DNA of 64,000 nucleotides, taken from Moorella humiferrea. Lineage in GTDB: Bacteria > Bacillota > DSM-521 > Neomoorellales > Neomoorellaceae. The stretch covers positions 1 to 64,000 of the forward strand of contig NZ_CP136419.1 in NCBI RefSeq assembly GCF_039233145.1, written 5' to 3'. The notes under the pieces are model-generated. The model worked only from the letters and a program-made list of their open reading frames with translations. It was not told the origin of the DNA and ran no database searches. Positions 45,697-54,553 of this stretch are shown one piece after another (positions within the stretch are counted from its first letter, which is position 1; every line of letters starts with the position of its first letter). The translations under genes and the position numbers were made by a program.

Positions 45697-47652
45697 ATGG
45701 GGGACAAGGTTTTTTACGTCACCACCCCTATCTATTATCCCAGCGATAAATTGCATATCGGTCATGCCCTGACAACCACCATGGCCGACACCCTGGCCCG
45801 CTACAAACGCCTGAGGGGTTACGACGTCTATTTTTTGACGGGCTCCGATGAACACGGTCAGAAGATCCAGCGTAAGGCGCGGGAAGCGGGTATGCCGCCT
45901 AAAAAATATGTAGATGGGATTGTAGCCACCTTTCAGGAACTGTGGCGACGTCTTAATATTTCTTATAACGACTTTATTCGCACCACAGAGCCGCGGCACA
46001 AGCGGGTGGTCCAGTATCTGCTGCAAAAAATTTATGATCAGGGAGATATTTATAAGTCCACCTACGAGGGATGGTACTGCACCCCGTGTGAAACCTTCTG
46101 GACGGAACGTCAACTGGTGGATGGCAATTGTCCCGATTGCGGACGACCGGTCGAGCTGGTCAAGGAAGAGAGCTATTTCTTCCGGATGAGCAAATATGCC
46201 GACCGCTTGCTAAAGTATATCAAAGAACACCCTGAATTTATCCAGCCCGCTTCCCGGCGCAATGAAATGATCAGCTTCATCGAAAGCGGGCTGGAAGATT
46301 TGTGTATTTCCCGGACCACCTTTGACTGGGGCATACCGGTCCCCATGGATCCGAGGCATGTTATCTACGTCTGGTTTGACGCCCTCACCAATTATATTTC
46401 CGCCCTGGGATACGGTACGGAGGACGACCATCTCTTTCATAAATACTGGCCGGCCGCCGTACACCTGGTGGGCAAAGACATCGTCCGCTTTCATACCGTA
46501 ATCTGGCCCATTATTCTAATGGCCGCCGGCATCGAACCGCCCCGGCAGGTTTTCGGCCACGGTTGGCTCCTGGTAGACGGCGGCAAGATGTCCAAGTCCA
46601 AAGGCAATGTGGTCGATCCCATGGTGCTTATCGACCGCTACGGTGCCGATGCCATTCGCTATTTTCTCCTGCGGGAAATGCCCTACGGCGCCGACGGTTA
46701 TTACAGCGAAGAGGCCTTAATCAACCGCATCAACACCGATCTGGCCAATGACTTTGGCAATTTGTTGAGCCGGACGACGGCCATGATCGAAAAATTTAAC
46801 GGCGGTATAATCGAGTCGCCTGCAGCTCCGGAACCCCTCGATGATGATTTGATAGCCACGGCAAGGCTTGTGCCGGACGAAGTAGATGCGGCCCTGAACA
46901 ATTTTGAGTTTGCCCGGGCCTTAACGGCCATTTGGCGCCTAGTCAACAGAGCCAATAAATATATCGAAGAGACGGCGCCCTGGGCCCTGGCCAAAGACCC
47001 TTTAAAAAGGCCGCGTCTCAATACGGTCCTTTATAACCTGGCCGAAGCCATACGTCAGGCGACGGTTATGGTGGGCCCCTTTATGCCCGGGGTACCGCCG
47101 CGAGTATGGGAGCAACTGGGTCTAGTCGATCTCCCGGCGGCCCACACCTGGGAGAGCCTCGCCGTCTGGGGAGGCATACCGGCCGGCATACGGGTGAAAA
47201 GGGGTCCGGCCCTCTTTCCGCGCATTGAAATAAAGAAGGAAGAAGGGGAAGAAACGATGACGGAACAGGAAAAAGGGGCGGCAACGTCGCCTGCCGTAAA
47301 TGAAACCCAGGAAGCTGCGGCGGGAGACGAAGAGATAACCATTGAAGAATTCGCCCGCATAAAACTAAGGGTGGCAGAAGTACTGGCGGCCGAGAAGGTG
47401 GCCAATGCCGACAAGCTTTTGAAGCTGGAAGTCAAAGTCGGCAATGAGCGCCGTACCATCGTGGCCGGCATCGCCCGTTATTACCGGCCAGAAGAGCTGG
47501 TGGGCAAAAAGGTGGTCATCGTGGCCAATTTGAAACCGGCCAAACTGCGGGGTATACTCTCCCAGGGGATGGTCCTGGCGGCAGTGGACGATGAGGGTTT
47601 AAGCCTGATTACGCCGGAGCGGGAAATTAAAGACGGCACTCCGGTGCGGTAG
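45697..47652 (+). CDS. metG: Methionyl-tRNA synthetase
   Basis: MetRS charges tRNA-Met. The 651-residue protein has the HIGH motif (HIGHALTTT), the zinc knuckle (CTPCETFW and CPDC), KMSKSKGNV, the anticodon-binding region WALAK and a C-terminal tRNA-binding domain (about 545-651: IKLRVAEVLAAEKVANADK). ATG 45697 follows GGGGACGACGGG. Bacillus calls it metS; the position before tatD is conserved. Confidence 0.97.
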   Translation: MGDKVFYVTTPIYYPSDKLHIGHALTTTMADTLARYKRLRGYDVYFLTGSDEHGQKIQRKAREAGMPPKKYVDGIVATFQELWRRLNISYNDFIRTTEPRHKRVVQYLLQKIYDQGDIYKSTYEGWYCTPCETFWTERQLVDGNCPDCGRPVELVKEESYFFRMSKYADRLLKYIKEHPEFIQPASRRNEMISFIESGLEDLCISRTTFDWGIPVPMDPRHVIYVWFDALTNYISALGYGTEDDHLFHKYWPAAVHLVGKDIVRFHTVIWPIILMAAGIEPPRQVFGHGWLLVDGGKMSKSKGNVVDPMVLIDRYGADAIRYFLLREMPYGADGYYSEEALINRINTDLANDFGNLLSRTTAMIEKFNGGIIESPAAPEPLDDDLIATARLVPDEVDAALNNFEFARALTAIWRLVNRANKYIEETAPWALAKDPLKRPRLNTVLYNLAEAIRQATVMVGPFMPGVPPRVWEQLGLVDLPAAHTWESLAVWGGIPAGIRVKRGPALFPRIEIKKEEGEETMTEQEKGAATSPAVNETQEAAAGDEEITIEEFARIKLRVAEVLAAEKVANADKLLKLEVKVGNERRTIVAGIARYYRPEELVGKKVVIVANLKPAKLRGILSQGMVLAAVDDEGLSLITPEREIKDGTPVR

Positions 47653-47663
47653 GGTGTAGAGAT

Positions 47664-48434
47664 TTGCCGGCATTAATCGATTCCCATGCCCACCTTAACG
47701 ATCCGGCCTTTGCCGGCGACCTTAATGCCGTGCTGGGGCGTTTAAAGGAGGCCGGCGTGGCGGCCGTAATCAATGTGGGCTATGACGTCCCTTCATCGCG
47801 GCGGGCGGTGGAACAGGCCCATACCTGGCCCTTTATCTATGCCGCCGTGGCCGTCCATCCCCATGATGCGGCGACCTTTGATTCTGAGGCGGAGGCGGTA
47901 ATAGGTGGCCTGGCGCGGGACGCCCGGGTGGTGGCCATTGGGGAAACGGGCCTCGATTATTATCGAAACCTTTCCCCGCGGCAGCGTCAGCAAGAAGTCT
48001 TTCGCTGGCATTTGGACCTGGCCCGTACACTACGCCTGCCGGTAATCGTCCATGACCGCGACGCCCACGGCGATACCCTGCGTATTTTAAAAAAGGCTGC
48101 TCCTTTTCCGGCAGGAGGGGTTCTCCACTGTTTTTCCGGTAGCTGGGAAATGGCCCGGGAGTGCCTGGATATGGGCTTTTATATTTCCTTGGCCGGCCCG
48201 GTGACCTTTAAAAATGCAGCCAGACTGCGGGAAATAGCAGGACGGGTGCCCATGGACCGCCTTCTTGTCGAAACCGACTGCCCCTACCTTACCCCTGAAC
48301 CCCATCGCGGCAAGCGCAATGAACCGGCCTATGTAAAACTGGTGGTGGAAGCCGTAGCCGTCACCCGCGGACTTCCCTTTGAGGCCGTTGCGGAAGCCAC
48401 TGCGGCCAACGCCCGCAGGCTCTTCGGCCTTTAG
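47664..48434 (+). CDS. tatD: TatD-family hydrolase (metal-dependent deoxyribonuclease)
   Basis: The 256-residue TIM-barrel protein has metal-binding motifs IDSHAHLND, GETGLDYYR, VHDRDAHGD and ETDCPYLTPEPHRGK. The family degrades DNA and acts in repair or quality control. TTG 47664 starts 11 bases after the metG stop. It corresponds to yabD. Confidence 0.93.
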   Translation: MPALIDSHAHLNDPAFAGDLNAVLGRLKEAGVAAVINVGYDVPSSRRAVEQAHTWPFIYAAVAVHPHDAATFDSEAEAVIGGLARDARVVAIGETGLDYYRNLSPRQRQQEVFRWHLDLARTLRLPVIVHDRDAHGDTLRILKKAAPFPAGGVLHCFSGSWEMARECLDMGFYISLAGPVTFKNAARLREIAGRVPMDRLLVETDCPYLTPEPHRGKRNEPAYVKLVVEAVAVTRGLPFEAVAEATAANARRLFGL

Positions 48435-48462
48435 ATCCTGCCTTGAAAGGCAGGATTTTTTA
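48435..48462 (+). terminator. Terminator after tatD
   Basis: ATCCTGCC pairs with GGCAGGAT around TTGAAA, followed by six Ts. Confidence 0.9.
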
Positions 48463-48526
48463 ACGGGTATAAAAGGCGAATATTCTGGCAAGGCTATAGC
48501 CGGCAAAATATGGAAGGAGGGGGAAC

Positions 48527-49513
48527 GTGATAAAAATATCACTTCCTTCCGGCCGGCGGCCTGCCATCGGTCGGAGAAAGTTACTGCTGGGGTTGGTGTG
48601 CCTTCTTTTAGGAATACAGACATTATTTACTGCCGGATGGACCGGCAGTCGCGTTGATATATTTGATAGAGGCGACGCCCGGCAGGTGAATATTAGTCAG
48701 TGGTTTTTTGGTGAAATTGCCGAATTTAATGACGGCGAAATACGCCTGGGGGATTGGGTTTTACCTCTACCCGGCGCCTGGTTCTGGCCGGGGTTGAAGC
48801 TGGTTGTGGCTGGCGGGGTGCCGGTGGCGGCGGAGATCGCCGGGTGCAATCTATGGCCCCAGGTACCTTTGCCGACGGCTGCCGCGGTCCTGTTCCAGGA
48901 AGGTATAACCCTTGGGCCTGAAGACAGGATAGAGAGCAATCTAGGAAGCAATAATCCTTTCCAGTATATCCGCGTCATCAGGGTGGAAAATACTACGGAA
49001 GTCACCAGGGAAACGGTCCCGCCTCCCCTGGTGCGCAGGCCGGAGCGGACTTTGGCGCCGGGGCATGAGAAGGTCATTCAGGAAGGGCAGCCCGGCGTTC
49101 GCTGTTATCAGTACCAGGTTAAGAAGGAAAACGGCGTCGAGGTTGAGCGCCGCCTCCTGGGGTCCTGGATGGAAGTCCAGCCCCAGCCGCGGGTAGTGGC
49201 CTACGGCAGCCGCGCCTATCCCGCCGTTACGGCGGCCAGGGCCGGTGATACCCTCAAGGTTATAGCCACGGCATATACCCATACCGGTAACCGGACGGCT
49301 ACCGGCATCTGGCCTTACAGGGGCATAGTTGCCGTCGATCCCCGGGTCATCCCCCTGGGGACGAAACTTTATGTGGAAGGTTACGGATATGCTGTTGCCC
49401 AGGATACCGGCGGCCTAATTAAAGGCAACCGCATCGACGTATTTTTAGACAGCGAGGCCGAAGCCATTCAGTGGGGACGGCGCCAGGTAACCGTGCGTAT
49501 TTTGGGGCAATAG
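48527..49513 (+). CDS. 3D-domain cell-wall protein with N-terminal anchor
   Basis: The 328-residue protein has one membrane segment (about 18-38), an unassigned middle, a G5-like region and a C-terminal 3D domain with three conserved aspartates (TAYTHTGNRTATG, VAVDPRVIPLGTKLYVEGYG, GNRIDVFLDSEAEA). 3D domains belong to lytic transglycosylase-like enzymes, as in MltA and resuscitation factors. GTG 48527 follows GGAGGGGGAAC. It lies directly before a YabE-like paralogue. Confidence 0.85.
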   Translation: MIKISLPSGRRPAIGRRKLLLGLVCLLLGIQTLFTAGWTGSRVDIFDRGDARQVNISQWFFGEIAEFNDGEIRLGDWVLPLPGAWFWPGLKLVVAGGVPVAAEIAGCNLWPQVPLPTAAAVLFQEGITLGPEDRIESNLGSNNPFQYIRVIRVENTTEVTRETVPPPLVRRPERTLAPGHEKVIQEGQPGVRCYQYQVKKENGVEVERRLLGSWMEVQPQPRVVAYGSRAYPAVTAARAGDTLKVIATAYTHTGNRTATGIWPYRGIVAVDPRVIPLGTKLYVEGYGYAVAQDTGGLIKGNRIDVFLDSEAEAIQWGRRQVTVRILGQ

Positions 49514-49580
49514 TGGGGAGGATTTTCCTGTCCCCGTGTCGAAGTACTTAAATACAAAATTAGCCCCGCGGAGGTGACCC

Positions 49581-50582
49581 ATGGACGGGTGGATTGCGGC
49601 CTGGCGCCAGAAGAACGATTATAGACGCCGACGAAACTGGCTGTGGCTCCTGACGGCGGTATTAATTCTCTTTACCGGTACCGGTTGGGGTGTTATGAAC
49701 TATGCCTGGAAGCAGGTGAGCCTCCAGATAGACGACCGGGAGGTAACAGTTAGAACTTTTGCCGGTAACGTGGGGGAACTCTTAAAGGAACAGCGGATAG
49801 AACTGCAGCCGGGGGATGAAGTTCTTCCGGCGCCGGACGCGCCGATAGCCAGGGGAATGGTGATTGCGGTTAAGAGGGCCGTTCCGATAAAGGTAATTGC
49901 CGACGGCCAGGAGAGGACAATTTTAACGGTATCAGACACTGCAGCCGCGGTATTAGAGAAGGCGGGGGTAACTGTCCGGCCAGAAGATCGCGTTACTCCC
50001 GATCTGGCCGCCACGGTAAAGGCGGGGGATACGATTAAAGTTGTGCGGATTACTTATAACGAGGAAACTGTAAAACGAGAAATAGACTACAAGGTGGAAC
50101 GGCGACTCGACGGCAGTCTAGAAAAAGGCCTAACAAGGGTTGTCCAGAAGGGGCAAAAGGGCTTAATAGAAGAAACCTACAGGGTTGTCTATGAAGACGG
50201 TCAGGAAACCGGTCGTGAGCTGATAGGGACGCAAGTTATAAAGGAACCGGTCCCGGAGATAATGGCCGTGGGGGCTTTAGATACCGCCTCCCGCGGGGGT
50301 TACGAATTTCGCTTCGAAAGGGTAATGTGGGCCGTAGCCACGGCATATACCCATACGGGATCTCGTACGGCCACAGGCGTGTATCCACGGGTGGGCACCG
50401 TTGCCGTGGATCCCAATGTAATTCCCCTGGGCAGCAGGCTCTATGTGGAAGGATACGGGTTCGGCGTGGCCCAGGATGTAGGCAGCGCCATTAAGGGAAA
50501 TCGCATCGACGTTTTCGTGGATACGGAAGCAGCCGCGGCGCGCTGGGGCGTACGCCGGGTAAAGGTATACATCCTCCGATGA
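49581..50582 (+). CDS. yabE: YabE/RpfB-like protein (DUF348, G5 and 3D domains)
   Basis: The 333-residue protein has a membrane anchor (about 20-40), DUF348 repeats (VRTFAGNVGELLKEQ, LTVSDTAAAVLEKAGV), a G5 domain (VVQKGQKGLIEETYRV) and a C-terminal 3D domain (TAYTHTGSRTATG, AVDPNVIPLGSRLYVEGYG). It is the equivalent of B. subtilis YabE, a cell-wall hydrolase of the resuscitation-promoting type. GGAGGTGACCC precedes ATG 49581. Its 3D domain is close to that of the upstream gene, indicating a tandem pair. Confidence 0.9.
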   Translation: MDGWIAAWRQKNDYRRRRNWLWLLTAVLILFTGTGWGVMNYAWKQVSLQIDDREVTVRTFAGNVGELLKEQRIELQPGDEVLPAPDAPIARGMVIAVKRAVPIKVIADGQERTILTVSDTAAAVLEKAGVTVRPEDRVTPDLAATVKAGDTIKVVRITYNEETVKREIDYKVERRLDGSLEKGLTRVVQKGQKGLIEETYRVVYEDGQETGRELIGTQVIKEPVPEIMAVGALDTASRGGYEFRFERVMWAVATAYTHTGSRTATGVYPRVGTVAVDPNVIPLGSRLYVEGYGFGVAQDVGSAIKGNRIDVFVDTEAAAARWGVRRVKVYILR

Positions 50583-50612
50583 ACCACCAGAAAGGGTGGT
50601 TTTTCTTTTTTT
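50582..50612 (+). terminator. Terminator after yabE
   Basis: AACCACC (50582-50588) pairs with GGTGGTT (50595-50601), followed by TTTCTTTTTTT. Confidence 0.85.
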
Positions 50613-50626
50613 CCATTTACATGTAT

Positions 50627-50656
50627 TTGTAATGCCGGGGACAGATGTAGTATAAT
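50627..50656 (+). promoter_or_regulatory. rsmA promoter
   Basis: TTGTAA (50627-50632), 18 bases, then TATAAT (50651-50656), 21 bases before GTG 50677. Confidence 0.6.
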
Positions 50657-50676
50657 ACCATTATGGAGGGATAGGG

Positions 50677-51558
50677 GTGGAAACCGTAGCATCGCCGGGG
50701 AGAACCCTGGCCCTCCTCCGGGAAAAGGGTCTGGTACCCCGCAAATCCCGGGGGCAGAATTTTCTTGTCGACAGCAACATCGTCCGCAAGATCGCCGCGG
50801 TCGCAGAACTTAATCCATACGACATCGTTGTTGAAATAGGCCCCGGCCTGGGAGCCCTTACCCAGGAACTGGCTTACCGTGGGGGCCTGGTGATCGCCGT
50901 GGAAATCGACCGCGATTTATTAGAGGTTTTAAGGGAAAACCTGCGGGATAAAGGGAATGTGCGCCTGGTGGCCGGCGATGCCCTGAAGGTTAATTTTGAC
51001 GAGCTGGTGGCCGGATTTTTAGAAAACGCCGGAGGAAGGTTGCCCACTTATAAGCTGGTGGCCAACCTTCCTTATTATATAACCACCCCCATCCTCATGC
51101 ATCTGTTGACCGGTAAATTCCGCATCAATCTCCTCGTTTTAATGGTGCAGGCGGAGGTAGGCGGCCGGATGCTGGCCGCGCCCGGTAGTAAGGAATACGG
51201 GGCCCTGAGCATTGCCGTCCAGTATTATACCGAAGCAGCCGCCATCCTGAAGGTTCCACGCACCGTGTTTTATCCGCGGCCGGAAGTTGATTCTGTAGTC
51301 GTCAAAATGCGCCCGCGGACAACGCCGCCGGTGCAGGTTGATAATGAGGATTTCTTTTTTCGCGTTGTGCGGGCCGCCTTTAACCAGCGGCGCAAGACTT
51401 TATTAAATTCCCTGGGCGGCCTGGGATGGGAACGCGATTTGGTACTCAAGGCCATGACGGATGCCGGGATCGATCCAAGGCGGCGGGGTGAGACTCTGAG
51501 TATTGAAGAATTTGCCCGTTTAAGCAACGCCTTGCAAAGGCGGGTAGAAAGAAGGTGA
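50677..51558 (+). CDS. rsmA: 16S rRNA dimethyladenosine transferase (KsgA)
   Basis: RsmA dimethylates A1518 and A1519 of 16S rRNA. The 293-residue protein starts VETVASPGRTLALLREKGL and has KSRGQNFLVDSNIV, the SAM loop VVEIGPGLGALTQELA, the NLPY catalytic motif (LVANLPYYITTPILMHLL, read in part) and the C-terminal rRNA-binding part. GTG 50677 follows a GGAGGGAT ribosome site. Its stop overlaps the next start by 4 bases (GTGA). Confidence 0.97.
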   Translation: METVASPGRTLALLREKGLVPRKSRGQNFLVDSNIVRKIAAVAELNPYDIVVEIGPGLGALTQELAYRGGLVIAVEIDRDLLEVLRENLRDKGNVRLVAGDALKVNFDELVAGFLENAGGRLPTYKLVANLPYYITTPILMHLLTGKFRINLLVLMVQAEVGGRMLAAPGSKEYGALSIAVQYYTEAAAILKVPRTVFYPRPEVDSVVVKMRPRTTPPVQVDNEDFFFRVVRAAFNQRRKTLLNSLGGLGWERDLVLKAMTDAGIDPRRRGETLSIEEFARLSNALQRRVERR

Positions 51559-52040
51559 CAACGGTGTACTATATCAGTCCTACCAGAGGACGCCTGACGG
51601 CTGAAGAAATGTTTGCTGATATGATGCAGTTTGTCGAAGGCAACCCGGAGGCCCAGTATAAAATCATTATCGGCACGGATTCCCAGGCACGGCTTCGTAC
51701 GTGTTTCGTGACGGCCGTAATAATCCATCAGGTGGGCAAGGGAGCCCGCTATTATTATAAAAAAAGGTACCAGCGTAAGATTACTTCGCTGCGCCAGAAG
51801 ATCTTTTTTGAAACGGCTTTAAGCCTGGAAACGGCCAATTTCATCGCCCAGAAACTGACAGCCAGCGGTCATGCCGACCTCAACCTGGAAATCCATCTGG
51901 ACATTGGGCCCAACGGCGACACCAAGGATTTAATTCGGGAGATCGTCGGTATGGTGGTCGGCAGCGGCTTTACGGCCAAGATTAAACCTTATTCCTGCGG
52001 TGCTTCAAAGGTGGCCGACAGATTTACTAAAAGCGGCTAA
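51555..52040 (+). CDS. YkuK-family (DUF458) ribonuclease H-like protein
   Basis: The 161-residue protein matches DUF458/YkuK: IIIGTDSQARLRTCFVTAVII and EIHLDIGPNGDTKDLIREIVGMV. The family has an RNase H-like fold; its activity is unknown. Either GTG 51555 or GTG 51564 is the start. In Bacillus the rsmA neighbour is yabG; the insertion of this gene here differs. Confidence 0.85.
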   Translation: MTTVYYISPTRGRLTAEEMFADMMQFVEGNPEAQYKIIIGTDSQARLRTCFVTAVIIHQVGKGARYYYKKRYQRKITSLRQKIFFETALSLETANFIAQKLTASGHADLNLEIHLDIGPNGDTKDLIREIVGMVVGSGFTAKIKPYSCGASKVADRFTKSG

Positions 52041-52066
52041 AGACGGCCCTTTGCGTTGCTCATATA

Positions 52067-52115
52067 AAAAAGGGGTGGCAGGAGCCTTGCCATGCAGGCT
52101 CTGGCCACCCCTTTT
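52067..52115. terminator. Long bidirectional terminator between convergent genes
   Basis: AAAAGGGGTGGC-A-GGAGCCT pairs with AGGCTC-T-GGCCACCCCTTTT over about 19 base pairs, with A-run on the left and T-run on the right. It ends both the DUF458 gene and the cell-wall hydrolase gene opposite. Confidence 0.92.
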
Positions 52116-52132
52116 GACATTTGAAGATAGTT

Positions 52133-52918
52133 TTAACGAGCAAAGACGTGGTTGCCTATTTGGGTGATGATGGTTCGCGTCCAGACCCATGAAGACGCTG
52201 GAACTTTGGCCGGATTCCAGAAATAAAGGGCACCGCCACTGGGGTCATAGCCCCGCAGGGCGTCACGGGCGGCCTGATAGGCGGTGGCATCCGGCGCCAG
52301 GTAGAACTGCCCGTCATTAACGCAGGTAAAGGCATCGGGGTCATAGATGACGCCGGCGATGGTACTGGGAAAACGTCCGTCCTTAGTGCGGTTTATTACT
52401 ACCGCGGCAACGGCTACCTGTCCGGCATAAGGTTCGCCCCGGGCTTCGCCATAGACCAGATGGGCGAGGAGGTCTAGATCGCTGGCGGTATAGTTACTGC
52501 TTGTACCCCGGGAAGCGACGGGTTGGTTTGAATTGGTAGGGATGCGTAAAATCTGCCCTGGATAGATGATATCGCTTGTAAGGTTGTTGGCGGCCATGAT
52601 TTGTTGGTAGGAGAGGCCGTAGCGCTGGCCGATGAGGTAAAGGGTATCGCCGGCCTTAACTACGTAAGTACTGCTTCCGCTGTCGGGTACCCACAGGGTT
52701 TGCCCGGGATAGATCCAGGTACTACTTAGACCATTTGCCTGCTGCAGTTCCCAGGCGCTGATCCCGTAGCGCTGGCCGATGAGATAGAGGGTGTCGCCGG
52801 GCTGGACGGTGTAGGTGGCGGCGGCTGCCGTACCGGCAAAGGCAGGAATGCCGAAGAGCAGGAGGGAGGCCAGGAAAAACGGCCGTAAAAGAGATAGAAA
52901 AACCTTAAAAATTGCCAT
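52133..52918 (-). CDS. LysM-domain cell wall hydrolase (SleB-like)
   Basis: The 261-residue protein has a signal peptide (FLSLLRPFFLASLLLFGIPA, ending AGTAAAA), two LysM peptidoglycan-binding domains (YTVQPGDTLYLIGQRYG, YVVKAGDTLYLIGQRYG) and a Hydrolase_2 catalytic domain (LVYGEARGEPYAGQVAVAAV, with the catalytic glutamate) as in spore cortex-lytic SleB and CwlJ. It would act on cortex or wall peptidoglycan. AAAGGAG lies only 3 bases before ATG 52918, so translation may be weak. Confidence 0.9.
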   Translation of the reverse strand: MAIFKVFLSLLRPFFLASLLLFGIPAFAGTAAAATYTVQPGDTLYLIGQRYGISAWELQQANGLSSTWIYPGQTLWVPDSGSSTYVVKAGDTLYLIGQRYGLSYQQIMAANNLTSDIIYPGQILRIPTNSNQPVASRGTSSNYTASDLDLLAHLVYGEARGEPYAGQVAVAAVVINRTKDGRFPSTIAGVIYDPDAFTCVNDGQFYLAPDATAYQAARDALRGYDPSGGALYFWNPAKVPASSWVWTRTIITQIGNHVFAR

Positions 52919-53128
52919 CAACTCCTTTTAAATTTCATTATTTTATCTCTATGTCTATCATCCAGGACGTTTCCATTATACTTTAATTTACCACCCCCTG
53001 TCATTGCAAAATAGTTACCAGCGGCGGAGTATTATGGTAACTAAACATAATCACAAAAAGAAGGACGCACTTTGTTGTTTCCCTGGGCATAAAATAAAAT
53101 GATCCAGGGCCTATAGGGGGGGAGAAAG

Positions 53129-54040
53129 TTGCAGAAGATAAAGCCCGGAGACATTGTAGCACGTAAAAAATATGGCAAAGATATTTTTTTTAAAGTTAAG
53201 TCCATTATCATAACGGACACGGGCAAAACTACGGCGATTTTAAAGGGGCTAGACGTCAGACTGGTGGCCGACGCTCCCCTGGAAGATCTAGAGGTGCAGC
53301 CGGCCGAGGCAGTACTTCGTTACCGCCATTGCGATATACAAAAACACAGCCTTTGCTTTCGCAAAATTTTGCAGCGCCGCGAGGCCGAAAGGGAAGCCCA
53401 TATCCTGCGTGGGGATGTTTTTTTAAAGGGTGAAGGCGAGCCGGAGAAAAAGGCAGTTTCATCCGGTGATGGTTTTTTTGAGGTACCGGGCCGGGTGTTG
53501 CATATTGACGGTGACGAAGAATACCTCGATAAATGCCTCCACGCTTATGCACAGTTGAAAATACCGGCCCGGGGCGTTTGTTTGCCGGAAGAGAGTCAGG
53601 CTAATAAAGTAGAAGCGCTTTTAAAGGAATATACCCCCGATATCCTGGTTCTTACCGGCCACGACGGATTGTTGCGGGAAAAGGATATTAATTATACGGA
53701 TCTTGACAGTTACCGCCATTCAAAACACTTTGTCGCTGCGGTCCGGGTGGCCAGGATGTTACGCCCCACCCATGACGACCTGGTTATTTTTGCCGGGGCC
53801 TGCCAGTCCCATTATGAGGCCCTCCTTGAAGCCGGGGCCACCTTTGCGAGTTCGCCGCGACGTGTCTTGATCCACGCCTACGATCCGGTTTTTGTGGTGG
53901 AGCGCATTGCCTATACCTCCATCGATAAAACCCTGGTCCCTGCCGATATAATTAAAGATACGATTACGGGTACCGATGGAATTGGCGGCATAGAGATTAA
54001 AGGCAAATTGCGTCTCGGTTATCCAACGGCCTCTTATTGA
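53129..54040 (+). CDS. yabG: Sporulation-specific protease YabG
   Basis: YabG processes spore coat proteins. The 303-residue protein starts with TTG 53129 (after GGGGGGAG) and has QKIKPGDIVARKKYGKDIFF, DILVLTGHDGLLREKD and LDSYRHSKHFV; this is peptidase family U57. It comes before veg, as in Bacillus. The mother-cell sigma-K probably controls it, but no clear sigma-K promoter was identified. Confidence 0.94.
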   Translation: MQKIKPGDIVARKKYGKDIFFKVKSIIITDTGKTTAILKGLDVRLVADAPLEDLEVQPAEAVLRYRHCDIQKHSLCFRKILQRREAEREAHILRGDVFLKGEGEPEKKAVSSGDGFFEVPGRVLHIDGDEEYLDKCLHAYAQLKIPARGVCLPEESQANKVEALLKEYTPDILVLTGHDGLLREKDINYTDLDSYRHSKHFVAAVRVARMLRPTHDDLVIFAGACQSHYEALLEAGATFASSPRRVLIHAYDPVFVVERIAYTSIDKTLVPADIIKDTITGTDGIGGIEIKGKLRLGYPTASY

Positions 54041-54082
54041 AGTTTTATCGGCAACAAAGGTGAAATTATACCATAATTACCC

Positions 54083-54152
54083 TTGACAATGGGCCTGTTT
54101 CTCTAGTAAAATAAACTAATAACTTGACTTCTGCCTCTTTCCGTTGTATAAT
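54083..54152 (+). promoter_or_regulatory. Tandem promoters of veg
   Basis: P1: TTGACA (54083-54088), 18 bases, TAAAAT (54107-54112). P2: TTGACT (54124-54129), 17 bases, TATAAT (54147-54152). Strong tandem promoters fit veg, whose B. subtilis promoter is among the strongest known. Confidence 0.75.
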
Positions 54153-54182
54153 AAAGTATACGCGGAAAGAGGGTGGTCTTTT

Positions 54183-54458
54183 TTGGCTGGCAAGGAAGTT
54201 CTGGCGACTATCAGAGAAGATCTGGAGGCCCGGGTGGGCCAGAAGGTGAGGCTGAGGGCCAACCGGGGGCGAAAGAAGATCCTGGAGAAAACCGGTATAC
54301 TGGAAAAGACTTACCCGAATATCTTCGTGATCCGGTTGGAAGAAAGCAGAAGCCCGGAACGGCGGATATCCTTCAGCTATACTGACGTTTTGACCAATAC
54401 TGTAGAACTTACGATAGAAGGCGAGAACGGCATCAAAAGACTCGGCACCAGGGGATAA
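54183..54458 (+). CDS. veg: Veg protein (DUF1021)
   Basis: The 91-residue protein is Veg-like: VLATIREDLEARVGQKVRL, RANRGRKKILEKTGILEKTYP and FVIRLEE...YTDVLTNTVEL. Veg stimulates biofilm formation in B. subtilis, by an unclear route. TTG 54183 is the start, 6 bases after GAGGGTGG; longer frames to 54144 would include the promoter. Confidence 0.93.
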   Translation: MAGKEVLATIREDLEARVGQKVRLRANRGRKKILEKTGILEKTYPNIFVIRLEESRSPERRISFSYTDVLTNTVELTIEGENGIKRLGTRG

Positions 54459-54462
54459 AAGG

Positions 54463-54496
54463 AGCTGTCAGGGTAAACCTGACGGCTTTTTATTTT
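54463..54496 (+). terminator. Terminator after veg
   Basis: AGCTGTCAGG pairs with CCTGACGGCT (one G-T) around a 5-base loop, followed by TTTTATTTTT. Confidence 0.9.
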
Positions 54497-54553
54497 TAAA
54501 ATAGCCGTATACTTTGTTTTACCCCACCCCATAATAGCAACAGGGGTGGTTTT

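Noticed and set aside
45511-46113. Upstream extension of the abrB frame on the minus strand
   Set aside because: The AbrB domain starts at 45510 with its own ribosome site; the extension runs through the abrB and metG promoters and into metG.
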